Made by a program: the position numbers and the translations under genes
Notes under the pieces: model-generated
The model's database searches: none
Told to the model about the DNA's origin: nothing
What the model saw: the letters and a program-made list of their open reading frames with translations, nothing else
Part shown: positions 9,631-18,477 of the stretch, piece after piece
Layout of the letters: every line of letters begins with the position of its first letter
Numbering within the stretch: position 1 is the stretch's first letter
Source of the DNA: Bradyrhizobium yuanmingense
Lineage (GTDB): Bacteria; Pseudomonadota; Alphaproteobacteria; Rhizobiales; Xanthobacteraceae
Reading direction: 5' to 3'
Length of the DNA: 64,000 bases
NCBI RefSeq assembly: GCF_900094575.1
Contig: NZ_FMAE01000007.1
Coordinates: 545,271 to 609,270 of the forward strand

Positions 9631-10506
9631 ATGAAGCCGGCCGACATCCTCATCGCCGTCATGGTGGCGATCATCTGGGGGCTTGCCTTCGTGGCGAGCC
9701 GGATCGCGCTCGACGAGCTGTCGCCGGAGCTGATGACGGCGTTGCGCTTCACCATCGCCGCGGTGCCGTGCCTGTTCATTTCCAAGCCGAAGGTCGCCTG
9801 GTCACTGCTGATCGCGATCAGCTTCACGCTGTTCCTCGGCCAGTTCCTGTCTCAGGCTTACGGTATCGCCCACGGCGTGCCGGTGGGTTTGACCTCCGTC
9901 GTGGTGCAGAGCCAGGCGCTGTTCACGATCGGCTTTGCCGTGCTCGCGTTCGGTGAGCGGCCGACGCCGGTGCAGACCCTGGGGATCGTCGTTGCCGCGG
10001 CGGGCCTTTTGATGATCTGCGGCACCGTCGGCTATGATTTCAGCGTCGGCGCCTTCGCGGTTCTGATGGTCTCGCCGCTCAGCTTCGCCATCGGCAATCT
10101 GTTGCTGCGCGGTGCCCGCGGCGTGCCGATGTTCGATCTCTTCGCCTGGCTCTGCCTCGCCTCGGCCGTGCCGCTGTTCGTGCTGGCGCTGATCGCCAAC
10201 GGTCCGGCGCCGACCTGGACGTCGCTGACGCACATGTCGCTCACATCGGCGCTCTGCATGCTGATGCTCGGCGGCATTTCCACCAGCATCGCCTATTGGC
10301 TATGGGGCCGCCTCTTGCGCGACTATCCGGCTGCACAAGTGGTGCCGTTCGCACTGCTGGTGCCGTTCGTGGGCTCGGCGGCCTCCAGCATCGTGTTCGG
10401 CGAACGGTTCGGGCCGCTGCGCCTCGCCGGCATGCTGACCGTGATCTTTGGGATCGCCGTGATGGTGCTGGCGAAGCGCCCGCAAGTTCTACCGAAGACT
10501 GCGTGA
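9631..10506 (+). CDS. EamA (DMT) family transporter
   Basis: 291 residues with about ten hydrophobic helices arranged as two EamA repeats, typical of ten-TM drug/metabolite transporters. Many members export amino acids or purines. It begins 49 bp after the methyltransferase and ends 5 bp before a LysE-type gene, all on the ilv strand. This context suggests efflux of an amino acid or pathway intermediate, but the substrate is not visible. Confidence 0.85.
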   Translation: MKPADILIAVMVAIIWGLAFVASRIALDELSPELMTALRFTIAAVPCLFISKPKVAWSLLIAISFTLFLGQFLSQAYGIAHGVPVGLTSVVVQSQALFTIGFAVLAFGERPTPVQTLGIVVAAAGLLMICGTVGYDFSVGAFAVLMVSPLSFAIGNLLLRGARGVPMFDLFAWLCLASAVPLFVLALIANGPAPTWTSLTHMSLTSALCMLMLGGISTSIAYWLWGRLLRDYPAAQVVPFALLVPFVGSAASSIVFGERFGPLRLAGMLTVIFGIAVMVLAKRPQVLPKTA

Positions 10507-10511
10507 GGGTG

Positions 10512-11117
10512 ATGATGACCTACTCGCTGCTCTACGCCTTCCTCGTCTTCATGGTCGTGATGTATTTCACGCCCGGGCCGAACAACATCATGCTGCTGTC
10601 CTCCGGCCTGACCTACGGCTTCCGGCGCACCATCCCGCACATCGTCGGCATCGTGCTCGGTTTCGCCTTCATGGTCGCCGCGGTCGGCCTCGGGCTCGGC
10701 TCCGTGTTCCTGGCCTATCCGATCCTCCAGACCATCCTGAAATATGCCGGTGCCGCCTATCTGATCTATCTCGCCGCTGTGATCGCCATGGCCGGTCCGG
10801 CCAAGCCGGGCGAGGAGAATGGCCGCGGCCCCATGACCTTCTGGGGCGCGGCCATGTTCCAGTGGATCAATGCCAAGGGTTGGGTGATCGTGATCGGCAC
10901 CATCACTGCCTATGCGGCGATCGCCCAATTCCCGCTCAACATCGCCATTCAGACCGTGATCAGCCTCGTCGTCGGCACGGTCTCGACGGTAGTCTGGGCG
11001 CTATTCGGTACCGCATTGCGGCCGGTTCTGACTTCCGAGCGGCTGGTCCGCGCCTTCAACATCCTGATGGCGATCCTGCTGCTGGCCTCCCTCTACCCCG
11101 TTTTCATGGATGCATGA
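10512..11117 (+). CDS. LysE family translocator
   Basis: 201 residues with about five to six transmembrane helices. The LysE/RhtB hallmark TPGPNNIMLLSSG lies near the N-terminus (about 18-30), followed by GIVLGFAFMVAAVGLG. Family members export amino acids such as lysine, threonine or homoserine lactone. ATG at 10512 (or 10515) is used because the reading upstream belongs to the EamA gene. Second exporter-type gene between ilvH and ilvC. Confidence 0.85.
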   Translation: MMTYSLLYAFLVFMVVMYFTPGPNNIMLLSSGLTYGFRRTIPHIVGIVLGFAFMVAAVGLGLGSVFLAYPILQTILKYAGAAYLIYLAAVIAMAGPAKPGEENGRGPMTFWGAAMFQWINAKGWVIVIGTITAYAAIAQFPLNIAIQTVISLVVGTVSTVVWALFGTALRPVLTSERLVRAFNILMAILLLASLYPVFMDA

Positions 11118-11250
11118 TGTCGCGGATTTCCATGCAGAAACGGGTTTCCCTCAGGGCTGAAAATGCTCTAGACAGCCCCCGAAATCCGCAAATTTCACCC
11201 TTCGGACACTGACCATTGGCCGATTTCGGCCCTGAACGAGGAAACGACCT

Positions 11251-12270
11251 ATGCGTGTTTATTACGATCGCGACGCCGACCTGAACCTGATCAAGGGCAA
11301 GAAGGTCGCCATCGTCGGCTACGGCAGCCAGGGTCACGCCCATGCGCTCAACCTGAAGGATTCCGGCGTAAAGGAAGTCGCCATTGCGCTGCGCAAGGGT
11401 TCGGCTTCGGCGAAGAAGGCGGAAGCCGCCGGCTTCAAGGTGCTGGAAGTTGCGGAAGCTGCCAAATGGGCCGACCTCGTCATGATGCTGACCCCGGACG
11501 AGCTCCAGGGCGACATCTACCGCGAGCACTTGCACGACAACATGAAGAAGGGCGCTGCCCTGGTGTTCGCGCACGGCCTCAACGTTCACTTCAACCTGCT
11601 CGATCCGCGTGCCGACCTCGACGTGCTGATGATCGCGCCGAAGGGCCCCGGCCACACTGTGCGCTCGGAATATCAGCGCGGCGGCGGCGTGCCCTGCCTG
11701 ATCGCAATTGCGAAGGACGTCTCGGGCAATGCCCATGACCTTGGCCTGTCCTACGCCTCCGCGATCGGCGGCGGCCGCGCCGGCATCATCGAGACCACGT
11801 TCAAGGAAGAGTGCGAGACCGACCTGTTCGGCGAGCAGGTCGTGCTGTGCGGCGGCCTGGTCGAGCTGATCAAGGGCGGCTACGAGACCCTGGTCGAAGC
11901 CGGCTACGCGCCGGAGATGGCCTACTTCGAGTGCCTGCACGAAGTGAAGCTGATCGTCGACCTGATCTATGAAGGCGGCATCGCCAACATGAACTACTCG
12001 ATCTCCAACACCGCCGAGTACGGCGAGTACGTCACCGGCCCGCGCATCATCACCGACGAGACCAAGAAGGAGATGCGCAAGGTTCTGGCCGACATCCAGG
12101 GCGGTAAGTTCGCCCGCGACTGGATGCTCGAGAACAAGGTCAACCAGACCTCGTTCAAGGCGACCCGTGCCAAGCTCGCCGAGCACCCGATCGAGGAAGT
12201 CGGCGCGAAGCTGCGCGACATGATGCCCTGGATCAAGAAGGGCGCGCTGGTCGACAAGAGCAAGAACTGA
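11251..12270 (+). CDS. ilvC: Ketol-acid reductoisomerase IlvC
   Basis: 339 residues, the short class I enzyme. Isomerises and reduces acetolactate or acetohydroxybutyrate with NADPH. Nucleotide-binding loop GYGSQGHAHALNL at 23-35. The Mg-binding acids Asp191 and Glu195 are in CETDLFGEQ, with further knotted-domain motifs EGGIANMNYSISNTAEYG. GAGGAAACGACCT precedes the ATG. 133 bp of non-coding DNA separate it from lysE, and no leader peptide is evident there, so it may have its own promoter. A terminator follows at 12378. Confidence 0.97.
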   Translation: MRVYYDRDADLNLIKGKKVAIVGYGSQGHAHALNLKDSGVKEVAIALRKGSASAKKAEAAGFKVLEVAEAAKWADLVMMLTPDELQGDIYREHLHDNMKKGAALVFAHGLNVHFNLLDPRADLDVLMIAPKGPGHTVRSEYQRGGGVPCLIAIAKDVSGNAHDLGLSYASAIGGGRAGIIETTFKEECETDLFGEQVVLCGGLVELIKGGYETLVEAGYAPEMAYFECLHEVKLIVDLIYEGGIANMNYSISNTAEYGEYVTGPRIITDETKKEMRKVLADIQGGKFARDWMLENKVNQTSFKATRAKLAEHPIEEVGAKLRDMMPWIKKGALVDKSKN

Positions 12271-12280
12271 CGTCTGCGCC

Positions 12281-12320
12281 GTCATTCCGGGTTCGCGCTC
12301 AGCGCGCGCCCCGGAATGAC
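12281..12320. repeat. Short GTCATTCCGG/CCGGAATGAC palindromic repeat
   Basis: Perfect 10-bp terminal inverted repeats (12281-12290 and 12311-12320) enclosing GC-rich dyads. Located right after ilvC. The ends resemble those of the longer element at 3263-3363. Confidence 0.75.
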
Positions 12321-12377
12321 GAGCGAAATTCAAGCTTCGCTCGCCAAGCCAAATCTTGGACCTTGGCGGCTATGGTC

Positions 12378-12410
12378 GAGCGAGATCGCAAACAGCGGTC
12401 TCGCTCTTTT
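12378..12410 (+). terminator. Intrinsic terminator downstream of ilvC
   Basis: GAGCGAGA (12378-12385) pairs perfectly with TCTCGCTC (12399-12406), then TTTT. About 108 nt after the ilvC stop and before the convergent gene at 12497. Confidence 0.75.
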
Positions 12411-12496
12411 CGTCTCGGCGAGACATCGCTCGCTCATTCTTTCCGCGGCCTGAAGCGCAGTTGAGCGGCTCGGCTGCTGCCAAATACGGCGTCGCA

Positions 12497-13117
12497 TCAG
12501 CTCGCCGGGACGGTCTGCCCACGCGGATCGCAGGCCATCGCAATCATGCGCAGCGCCAGCACGATGAGCAGCGGAAGCAGGAAGGCGGCATAGAGCGGCA
12601 TCGTCGGCACGCGCTTGCCGAACGAGACCATGAACTGGAGCCAGAGGTAATAGCCGCCCACAAGGTGCAGGGCCCGCCAGGCGCGCGGGCCGATCAGTGC
12701 GGCGGTGCGGTCGAACGATGTCGCGCCCATTGCGATGATGAAGCCGTAGCCGATGCCGCCGAAGACGTAGGAGGCTGCCGAGGTGGCCTCGGCAAATCCG
12801 GCCGGATCCATCCCGGCAAACGTCATGATCGCCACCGCGTGGATGGCGTGGGAGGCCGCGAAGCTAAGGCCCAGATAGCGGCGGTTGCGCTTCTGCCAGC
12901 GCGTCCAGGCATTGGGCCACAGCCGCGCCAGCGCCGCGGCGCTGAACGCGAGGCAGAACAACAGGAGCGAGCTTCGCGCCGTGAAGCGGATCACCATCCG
13001 AACGCCCTCGACCTCGAACTGCCGCATCGAGGCGATCCATAGGCTGAGTGCGACGAGGCTCACGCAGAGAACGGCCAGCAGGCGCCAGCCTTCGAGCCAG
13101 CTTCGACGTTCGGACAT
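12497..13117 (-). CDS. Membrane protein, ferric-reductase-like haem-binding type
   Basis: 206 residues with five to six transmembrane helices. His90 and His93 (SHAIHAVA) and His151 (RALHLVGGYYLW) lie inside helices at positions expected for haem ligation in ferric-reductase-like transmembrane domains such as MsrQ. No flavin or NADPH domain is attached, so an electron donor would have to come from elsewhere. GAGAGGAGATCG precedes the ATG. It is divergent from a TetR gene, and the first of two operator-like palindromes lies 16 bp upstream of its start. Confidence 0.7.
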   Translation of the reverse strand: MSERRSWLEGWRLLAVLCVSLVALSLWIASMRQFEVEGVRMVIRFTARSSLLLFCLAFSAAALARLWPNAWTRWQKRNRRYLGLSFAASHAIHAVAIMTFAGMDPAGFAEATSAASYVFGGIGYGFIIAMGATSFDRTAALIGPRAWRALHLVGGYYLWLQFMVSFGKRVPTMPLYAAFLLPLLIVLALRMIAMACDPRGQTVPAS

Positions 13118-13132
13118 GGCGATCTCCTCTCT

Positions 13133-13151
13133 ATGTAATCATCGATTACAT
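13133..13151. promoter_or_regulatory. Operator 1, perfect 19-bp palindrome
   Basis: ATGTAATC-ATC-GATTACAT, perfect dyad symmetry, in the intergenic space between the membrane protein and the TetR gene. The same half sites recur at 13176-13194. Most likely the TetR binding site, controlling both divergent genes. Confidence 0.85.
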
Positions 13152-13175
13152 TTGGCGTTGAAGGCGCCGTCAACG

Positions 13176-13194
13176 GTGTAATCATTGCTTACAT
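13176..13194. promoter_or_regulatory. Operator 2, near-perfect copy of operator 1
   Basis: GTGTAATC-ATT-GCTTACAT. The core TGTAATC/GATTACA symmetry has one mismatch. Its centre is 43 bp from that of operator 1, about four helical turns, so two dimers would sit on the same face of the DNA. It ends 28 bp before the TetR start codon. Confidence 0.8.
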
Positions 13195-13222
13195 TCACGT
13201 TCGGGTGAGGCTAGAAAGATCC

Positions 13223-13876
13223 ATGCCTGTCCATCAGCCGTCCAAGCCGCGCGCCCGCCGCCCTGCCACCGAAGCCCGGCCGTACCATCACGGCGACCTC
13301 CGCCGCGTGTTGATCGATGCTGCGCTGCAACTCGCAGCGGAAGGCGCCGAAGTCTCGGTGCGGGAGGCCGCGCGCCGGGCCGCGGTGTCGCCGGGGGCGC
13401 CGTTCCGACACTTTCCCAACCGCGATGCGCTCATGGCGGCCGCGGCCGAGGAGGCGCAGCGGCGCTTTCGCGCCGAGATCGATGCGGCGCTGCGCGAGGC
13501 TCCGGCCGCCGACCCGCTCGCCCGCTTCCGCGCCTTCGGTCTCGCCTATTTGCGTTGGGCCATGCGCAATCCCGCGCATTTCGAGATCATCTCGACCGGG
13601 CGCTATTTTGCCCATGGCAGCTCGCCGGACCTGACACGAGACAACGCCGAGCTGATCGCGCTAACGGAGCAGATGCTGGTCGACGCGGCAGAGCAAGGCC
13701 TGCTGCGGTCGGCCGACCTCAAGCGTATCCAGGTCGCCGGGCGCGCCCTCGTCTACGGTTTCGCTCGGATGAATCTCGACGGCCATTTCCCGCGCTGGGG
13801 CGTCGGGGAGGGCGAGATCGAGCGGATGGCGGAGGGGGTGATCGACCTGTTCATCGCAGGTATCGCAAAGCCCTAG
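13223..13876 (+). CDS. TetR family transcriptional regulator
   Basis: 217 residues from ATG 13223 (GTGAGG site upstream; a GTG at 13205 is the alternative). The N-terminal helix-turn-helix spans about 25-75 with VSVREAARRAAVSPGAPFRH and FPNRDALMAA, standard for TetR. The C-terminal ligand domain has a TetR_C-like helix set with YLRWAMRNPAHFEIIST. Two palindromes upstream and the divergent membrane protein suggest autorepression and control of that gene. The inducer is unknown. Confidence 0.92.
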   Translation: MPVHQPSKPRARRPATEARPYHHGDLRRVLIDAALQLAAEGAEVSVREAARRAAVSPGAPFRHFPNRDALMAAAAEEAQRRFRAEIDAALREAPAADPLARFRAFGLAYLRWAMRNPAHFEIISTGRYFAHGSSPDLTRDNAELIALTEQMLVDAAEQGLLRSADLKRIQVAGRALVYGFARMNLDGHFPRWGVGEGEIERMAEGVIDLFIAGIAKP

Positions 13877-14086
13877 CGGGCCAGCGGCTCTGGTCGATGC
13901 CGTACGGCGCAGCCCGCTAACGTTAAGCGAAGGTCGGACCGCGCCGCGCGTTGCCTCTCCTTGATCATTCCGTTACAGTTTTATGACACGGTGCAGGCTT
14001 CCGGCTGCTCCGGACGCCCTGGCTGTTTTTGGGTCGGCCAGCCAGGCTTGGCATCACCGCGCCGGACCAGAAGTTGCGTGTCGTCG

Positions 14087-15799
14087 ATGGCGTCCGCGCC
14101 CAATCCAGGTCCTTCTGCCACGACGGCCGTGCTGGCGAGCGTCGCCGCGCTCGGCATCTGGCGGCTGCTCGCGGTTGCAGCGCCGCATCTGGCGGCACTC
14201 GCCCTGATGTACGAGACCGAGACCGATTTCGGCTCGCGCCTGTCCTTCGCGCTGGCCTGGGGCATCCTCAACTTCTTCTGGATCACGCTGCTGCGTCGCC
14301 CCGCGCTGTCGGGTGCGCTGTCGCTGACCATGGTGGTCGTGCTGGTGCTGCTGTCGCGGCTCAAGCACGACGTCGTGCAGATGACGGTCAACTTCATCGA
14401 CCTGATGATGATCGACCGCGACTCCGTCGCGTTCCTGTTCACGATCTTCCCGAACTTACGCTGGTCGGTGATCCTGGCCGGTCTGGTCACGCTGCCGCTG
14501 ATGTATGCGCTGTGGTGGCTCGATCCGTTCCGCATCCGCCGCCTGCCAGCGCTCGCCTGCAAGCTCGCCTGCCTTGCCGCCCTGGTCTGCTATTCGCTCT
14601 ATCACCCGGACGAGGCCTGGCGCGGCTATTACGACGACGGCTATCTCTCGAAATTCTTCCGCTCGGGCGTCACGGCCGTCTCCGATTTTGCGCAATACGG
14701 CTTCATGGAGGCGTCTGCTTCGACCGGCGAGCGGCTCAACATGCCGCTGGTCGATGCCTGCCACCCGGCTGGCCGCCGGCCCAACATCATCATGATCCAT
14801 GATGAATCGAGCTTCGACATCCGCGCCGCCCAGGGCATCAAGGTGCCGCCGCGCTATGGCGACTATTTCAAATCGTGGGACGGCAAGCAGCGCACGTTCC
14901 TCGCCGAGAGCAATGGCGGGCCGAGCTGGTTCACCGAGTATAACGTGCTCGCAGGGCTTTCCTCGCGTTCATTCGGCCGCTTCGCCTATTTCGTCACGCG
15001 CATCGCCTCGAACCGGGTCGAGCGCGGCCTGCCGCTGGCGCTGCGCCGCTGCGGCTATGACACGCTGTCGCTCTATCCCGCCCATGGCGGCTTCATGGGC
15101 GCGCGCAGCTTCCAGATGACGACGGGAATCGAGCGCTTCCTCGATTCCAAGGATCTGGGCGCCAAGGGTGTCGAGCCCGACAGCTTCTTCTACGACAAGG
15201 CGCTTCAGCTGATCGGCCAGCAGCCGCCGAACAAGCCGCTGTTCGCCTTCATCTATCTCGGTGCCAACCACTTCCCCTGGGAGACCCGCTTCCGTCCCGA
15301 TCTGCTGCCGAATTGGCGCGCGCCGGGCAATGTGCCGTCCATCGATGAATATCTGCGCCGCCAGACTATGAGCGCCGAACAGTACAAGGCGTTCGTTGCC
15401 GGCTTGAAGAAGACCTTTCCCGGCGAGCCATTCCTGATCGTGCGCTACGGCGATCATCAGCCGGAGTTTGCGGCTGCCATCCTCGAGCCCGGGCTCGACG
15501 AGGGCGCCATCGGCAAGAAGCTCGACGCCTACGATGCGCGCCTCTACGCGACCTATTATGCCATCGACGCCATCAATTTCGAACCGGTCGGAAGCCAGGC
15601 CGTGATGGACACGATTGACGGTCCCTATCTGCCGCTGGTGGTTCAGGAAGCCGCCGGCATCCCGCTCGACCCGTCCTTTGCCGAGCAGAAGGAGATCATG
15701 CTCCGCTGCAAAGGCATCTTTTACGGCTGCAAGGATGGCGCCGAGGCGCGGCGGCTGAACCGGCTGCTGATCGACGCGGGGATGATCCGGGGGCTGTAG
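14087..15799 (+). CDS. Membrane sulfatase-fold phosphotransferase (LTA synthase/EptA-like)
   Basis: 570 residues from ATG 14087. An in-frame extension to 13961 adds a Cys/Gly-rich stretch that does not look like a signal. About five N-terminal transmembrane helices are followed by a periplasmic alkaline-phosphatase-fold domain from about 225. Candidate metal ligands: IIMIHDESS, a Thr in PSWFTEYNVLAGLS, and VRYGDHQPEF. Such proteins transfer phosphoethanolamine or phosphoglycerol to envelope glycans or lipids; which one cannot be told here. It stands alone, with no LPS genes nearby. Confidence 0.75.
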   Translation: MASAPNPGPSATTAVLASVAALGIWRLLAVAAPHLAALALMYETETDFGSRLSFALAWGILNFFWITLLRRPALSGALSLTMVVVLVLLSRLKHDVVQMTVNFIDLMMIDRDSVAFLFTIFPNLRWSVILAGLVTLPLMYALWWLDPFRIRRLPALACKLACLAALVCYSLYHPDEAWRGYYDDGYLSKFFRSGVTAVSDFAQYGFMEASASTGERLNMPLVDACHPAGRRPNIIMIHDESSFDIRAAQGIKVPPRYGDYFKSWDGKQRTFLAESNGGPSWFTEYNVLAGLSSRSFGRFAYFVTRIASNRVERGLPLALRRCGYDTLSLYPAHGGFMGARSFQMTTGIERFLDSKDLGAKGVEPDSFFYDKALQLIGQQPPNKPLFAFIYLGANHFPWETRFRPDLLPNWRAPGNVPSIDEYLRRQTMSAEQYKAFVAGLKKTFPGEPFLIVRYGDHQPEFAAAILEPGLDEGAIGKKLDAYDARLYATYYAIDAINFEPVGSQAVMDTIDGPYLPLVVQEAAGIPLDPSFAEQKEIMLRCKGIFYGCKDGAEARRLNRLLIDAGMIRGL

Positions 15800-15822
15800 C
15801 CCTTACCGTCATCCTGAGAATC

Positions 15823-15944
15823 CGTAGGGTGGCCAAAGCGACTTGTCCGCCGTAGCTCGGAGAGCGAAGGCGGAAGCGTGCCCACCACCTCTCACACTCA
15901 GAGACCGTGGGCGCGGCGCTTACGCGCCTTTGCCCACCCTACGA
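15823..15944. repeat. Intergenic repeat bounded by CGTAGGGTGG / CCCACCCTACG
   Basis: About 120 bp between convergent genes. The ends are inverted copies (CGTAGGGT and ACCCTACG) and the interior has dyads around GCGTGCCCACC and GTGGGCGCGG. Repeats bounded by 'CGTAGGGTGGGC' are common intergenic palindromes in Bradyrhizobium-type genomes; that last statement is from general knowledge. Confidence 0.7.
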
Positions 15945-15953
15945 AGTCTCACC

Positions 15954-17513
15954 TTATCGCCCGCCCACCTTCTCCCACAGCCACCTCGCCACCGCATCCG
16001 GTGATGAATTCGCATCATTGCCGCTGGCGCGCAGGTTCGCCTCGCGCATGGTGGCGATGTCGATCTTGCCGAGCAATGGCTTGAGCGCCGCCTGCAGTCG
16101 CGCGTCACCGGCGCGGTTCGGCGCAAGCAGCAGGATGGCGTCGTAGGGCGGGATCGCGCGTTTGGGATCGTCGAGCGCTGTGAGCTCGTATTTGGCGATC
16201 AAGCCGTCGCTGGTGTAGCCAGCGATGACGTCGACCTCGCCGCTGGCGACGGCCGCATACATGAAGTCCGGCTGCATCTGGCGCTGGGCGCGGAACTGCA
16301 GCCCATAGGCCTTTTGCAGGGCAGCCCATTCGGGCCGCGAGAAGAACTCGTAGTCGCCGGCAATCGACAGCGTGGCCGAATGTGCGGCGAGATCGGCGAC
16401 GGTTCGGATGCCGAGCGCATCGGCACGTCGTCTTGGCATCACCAGCGCATAGGCGTTCTCGAAGCCGAGCTCGCCGAGCAGGGTGATGTCGTCCTTGGCG
16501 AGCGCCGTCTTCAATTCCGCCACCAGTTCTGCGCGCGGCTTGATGTCGGTGCGATGCAGCTGGTTGGCCCAGAGCGTGCCGGAATAGTCGACATAGAGAT
16601 CGATGTCGCCGGCCTTCAGCGCCCCGAAGATCACACTGGAGCCGAGGCCGGAGCGTGCGGCCGCCGAGAGGCCCGCCGCCTCGAGGCGGTCCCTCATCAA
16701 TGCCGACAGGACATATTGCTCGGCGAAGGTCTTGGCGCCAACCACATAGCCTGACGACGAGCGCCCCATGGTCGGCACCAGCGTTGCTGCAACCAGGGCC
16801 GCGATTCCGAGCGCCCCGAGACCGCTGCGCACACGGCTGCGGCGGCGCAGGCCGCTCTCGATCAGCCCAAGCAACTGGTCGACTGCGAGCGCGAGGAGAG
16901 CGGAAGCCACGCAGCCGAACAGCACGAAGACCCAGTTCTGGGTCTGGAGGCCGGCGAAGATGTAATTGCCGAGACTGGTCTGCCCGATCGGCGTCGACAG
17001 CGTCGCGGTGCCGATCACCCACACCGCCGCGGTGCGGATGCCGGCCATCATCACCGGTAGCGCGAGCGGCAGCTCGACGATCAGCAGCGATTGCCGCGCG
17101 GTCATGCCGACGCCCTCGGCAGCCTCGATCAGCGCGGGATCGATGCCGTTGAGGCCGGTGATGCCGTTGCGCAGCACCGGCAGCATCGAATAGAGCGCCA
17201 GTGCCAGCATCGCCGGCAGGAAGCCGAACGCGGAGAAAGATACGCCGAACCAGGCCAGCGTGACGGAAGCAGCCAGCAGCAGCAGCGGATAGAACAGCGC
17301 GAGCAGCGCCAGCCCGGGTACGGTCTGCACGATGCTGGCCAACGCGAGCAGGATGCCGCGTGGCGCCGGACGGTTGCGCGTCAGGATCGCCAGCGGCAGG
17401 CTCACGGCGAGGCCAAGCGCGAGGGCGGCGAGGCTCACCCGCACATGGTTGCCGAGGTAGTCCGGCAGATGCGACAGCGCCTCGCCCCAGCGCGGATCGG
17501 TGAAGAGGCTCAT
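15954..17513 (-). CDS. Osmoprotectant-type ABC transporter, permease fused to binding domain
   Basis: 519 residues. Residues about 1-215 form an OpuC/ProW-like permease with five to six helices and the EAA-type loop EAAEGVGMTARQSLLIVELPLALP. After a membrane anchor (about 230-250), residues about 260-519 are a periplasmic OpuAC-like binding domain (VGAKTFAEQYVLSALM, DLYVDYSGTLWA, VIAGYTSDGLI). Single-chain permease/binding fusions of this layout occur in glycine-betaine/choline-type importers. The gene overlaps the ATPase stop by 4 bp. The exact osmolyte is not shown by sequence. Confidence 0.9.
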   Translation of the reverse strand: MSLFTDPRWGEALSHLPDYLGNHVRVSLAALALGLAVSLPLAILTRNRPAPRGILLALASIVQTVPGLALLALFYPLLLLAASVTLAWFGVSFSAFGFLPAMLALALYSMLPVLRNGITGLNGIDPALIEAAEGVGMTARQSLLIVELPLALPVMMAGIRTAAVWVIGTATLSTPIGQTSLGNYIFAGLQTQNWVFVLFGCVASALLALAVDQLLGLIESGLRRRSRVRSGLGALGIAALVAATLVPTMGRSSSGYVVGAKTFAEQYVLSALMRDRLEAAGLSAAARSGLGSSVIFGALKAGDIDLYVDYSGTLWANQLHRTDIKPRAELVAELKTALAKDDITLLGELGFENAYALVMPRRRADALGIRTVADLAAHSATLSIAGDYEFFSRPEWAALQKAYGLQFRAQRQMQPDFMYAAVASGEVDVIAGYTSDGLIAKYELTALDDPKRAIPPYDAILLLAPNRAGDARLQAALKPLLGKIDIATMREANLRASGNDANSSPDAVARWLWEKVGGR

Positions 17514-18292
17514 GCCGCACCGCCCATCGGCAGCAACGCATTCAGCCGCTCGACCTGGCGCCGCGGGGTACGCAACAGCTCGAGCACGTAATCGTCGCTG
17601 CTGCTCGAGAGCTCCGCAGCCGTACCCTGTGCGAGCAATCGTCCCCCGCGCATCACCGCGATGCGGTCGGCGAGCAGGATCGCCTCGGTCATGTCATGGG
17701 TGATCATCACGGTGGTCAGGCCGAGCTTGCGGTGCAGCGCGCGATAATCGTCACCGAGCGCATCGCGGGTGAGGGGATCGAGCGCGCCGAACGGCTCGTC
17801 CATCAGCACGATGCGGGGCCTTGCCGCGAGCGCCCGCGCCACGCCGACGCGCTGGCGCTCGCCGCCGGAGAGCGCCTCGGGCAGCCGGTCGCGATGCGTT
17901 GCGCGGTCGAGCTGCACCAGCTCCAGCAGCTCGTCGACGCGGCCTGCAACGGCCGCAGCCGGCTCGCCGAGCAGCTTCGGCGTGATGCCGATATTGTCGG
18001 CGACGCTCAGATGCGGAAACAGCCCGCCGCTCTGGAAGACGTAGCCGACCCGGCGCCGAAGCGCGACCGGATCGACATTCCGCACGTCCTCGCCTTCGAC
18101 GGTGATGGTGCCGCTATCGGCCTCGATCAGCCGGTTGGCGAGCCGCAGCAGCGTGGTCTTGCCCGAGCCCGAGCCGCCGACGACGGCCACAAACTCACCC
18201 TCGGCGATGTCGAGCGACACGTTATCGACGGCTGCAAGGGAGCCGAAGCGCTTGGTGACGTGCTGGTAGCTGATCGCCAGCTTGGAAGACAT
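17510..18292 (-). CDS. Osmoprotectant-type ABC transporter, ATPase
   Basis: 260 residues. Walker A GGSGSGKTT (39-47), signature LSGGERQRVG, Walker B IVLMDEPFGALDP, H-loop MITHDMTEA. Closest in style to OpuCA/OsmV ATPases, but it ends about where the ATPase domain ends. The C-terminal tandem CBS domains that sense ionic strength in OpuA/OpuCA (usual length near 380) are missing. First gene of a two-gene operon with the fused permease/binding protein. Confidence 0.92.
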   Translation of the reverse strand: MSSKLAISYQHVTKRFGSLAAVDNVSLDIAEGEFVAVVGGSGSGKTTLLRLANRLIEADSGTITVEGEDVRNVDPVALRRRVGYVFQSGGLFPHLSVADNIGITPKLLGEPAAAVAGRVDELLELVQLDRATHRDRLPEALSGGERQRVGVARALAARPRIVLMDEPFGALDPLTRDALGDDYRALHRKLGLTTVMITHDMTEAILLADRIAVMRGGRLLAQGTAAELSSSSDDYVLELLRTPRRQVERLNALLPMGGAA

Positions 18293-18314
18293 CGTGGGAG
18301 AGCTCTCTTTTCTC

Positions 18315-18477
18315 TTACCCTCCCCGAGGGGGAGGGTCGATCGCGCGCAGCGCGAGCGGGGTGGGGTGATCTGTCGACGCGGGCAGTATTCGACGCGGAG
18401 AAACCGTCACCCCACCCCGGTTCGCATTCCGCTTCGCTTCATGCGCACCGACCCTCCCCCTCCAGGGGAGGGTGAGA
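18315..18477. repeat. Palindromic 'ACCCTCCCC...GGGGAGGGT' intergenic element
   Basis: Two mirrored hairpins, TACCCTCCCCGAGGGGGAGG... at the left and CCCTCCCCCTCCAGGGGAGG at the right, with mirrored inner arms (GGGGTGGGGTGA and TCACCCCACCCC). About 163 bp between divergent ABC operons. Related elements occur at 41714, 46036 and 56255. Confidence 0.85.
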
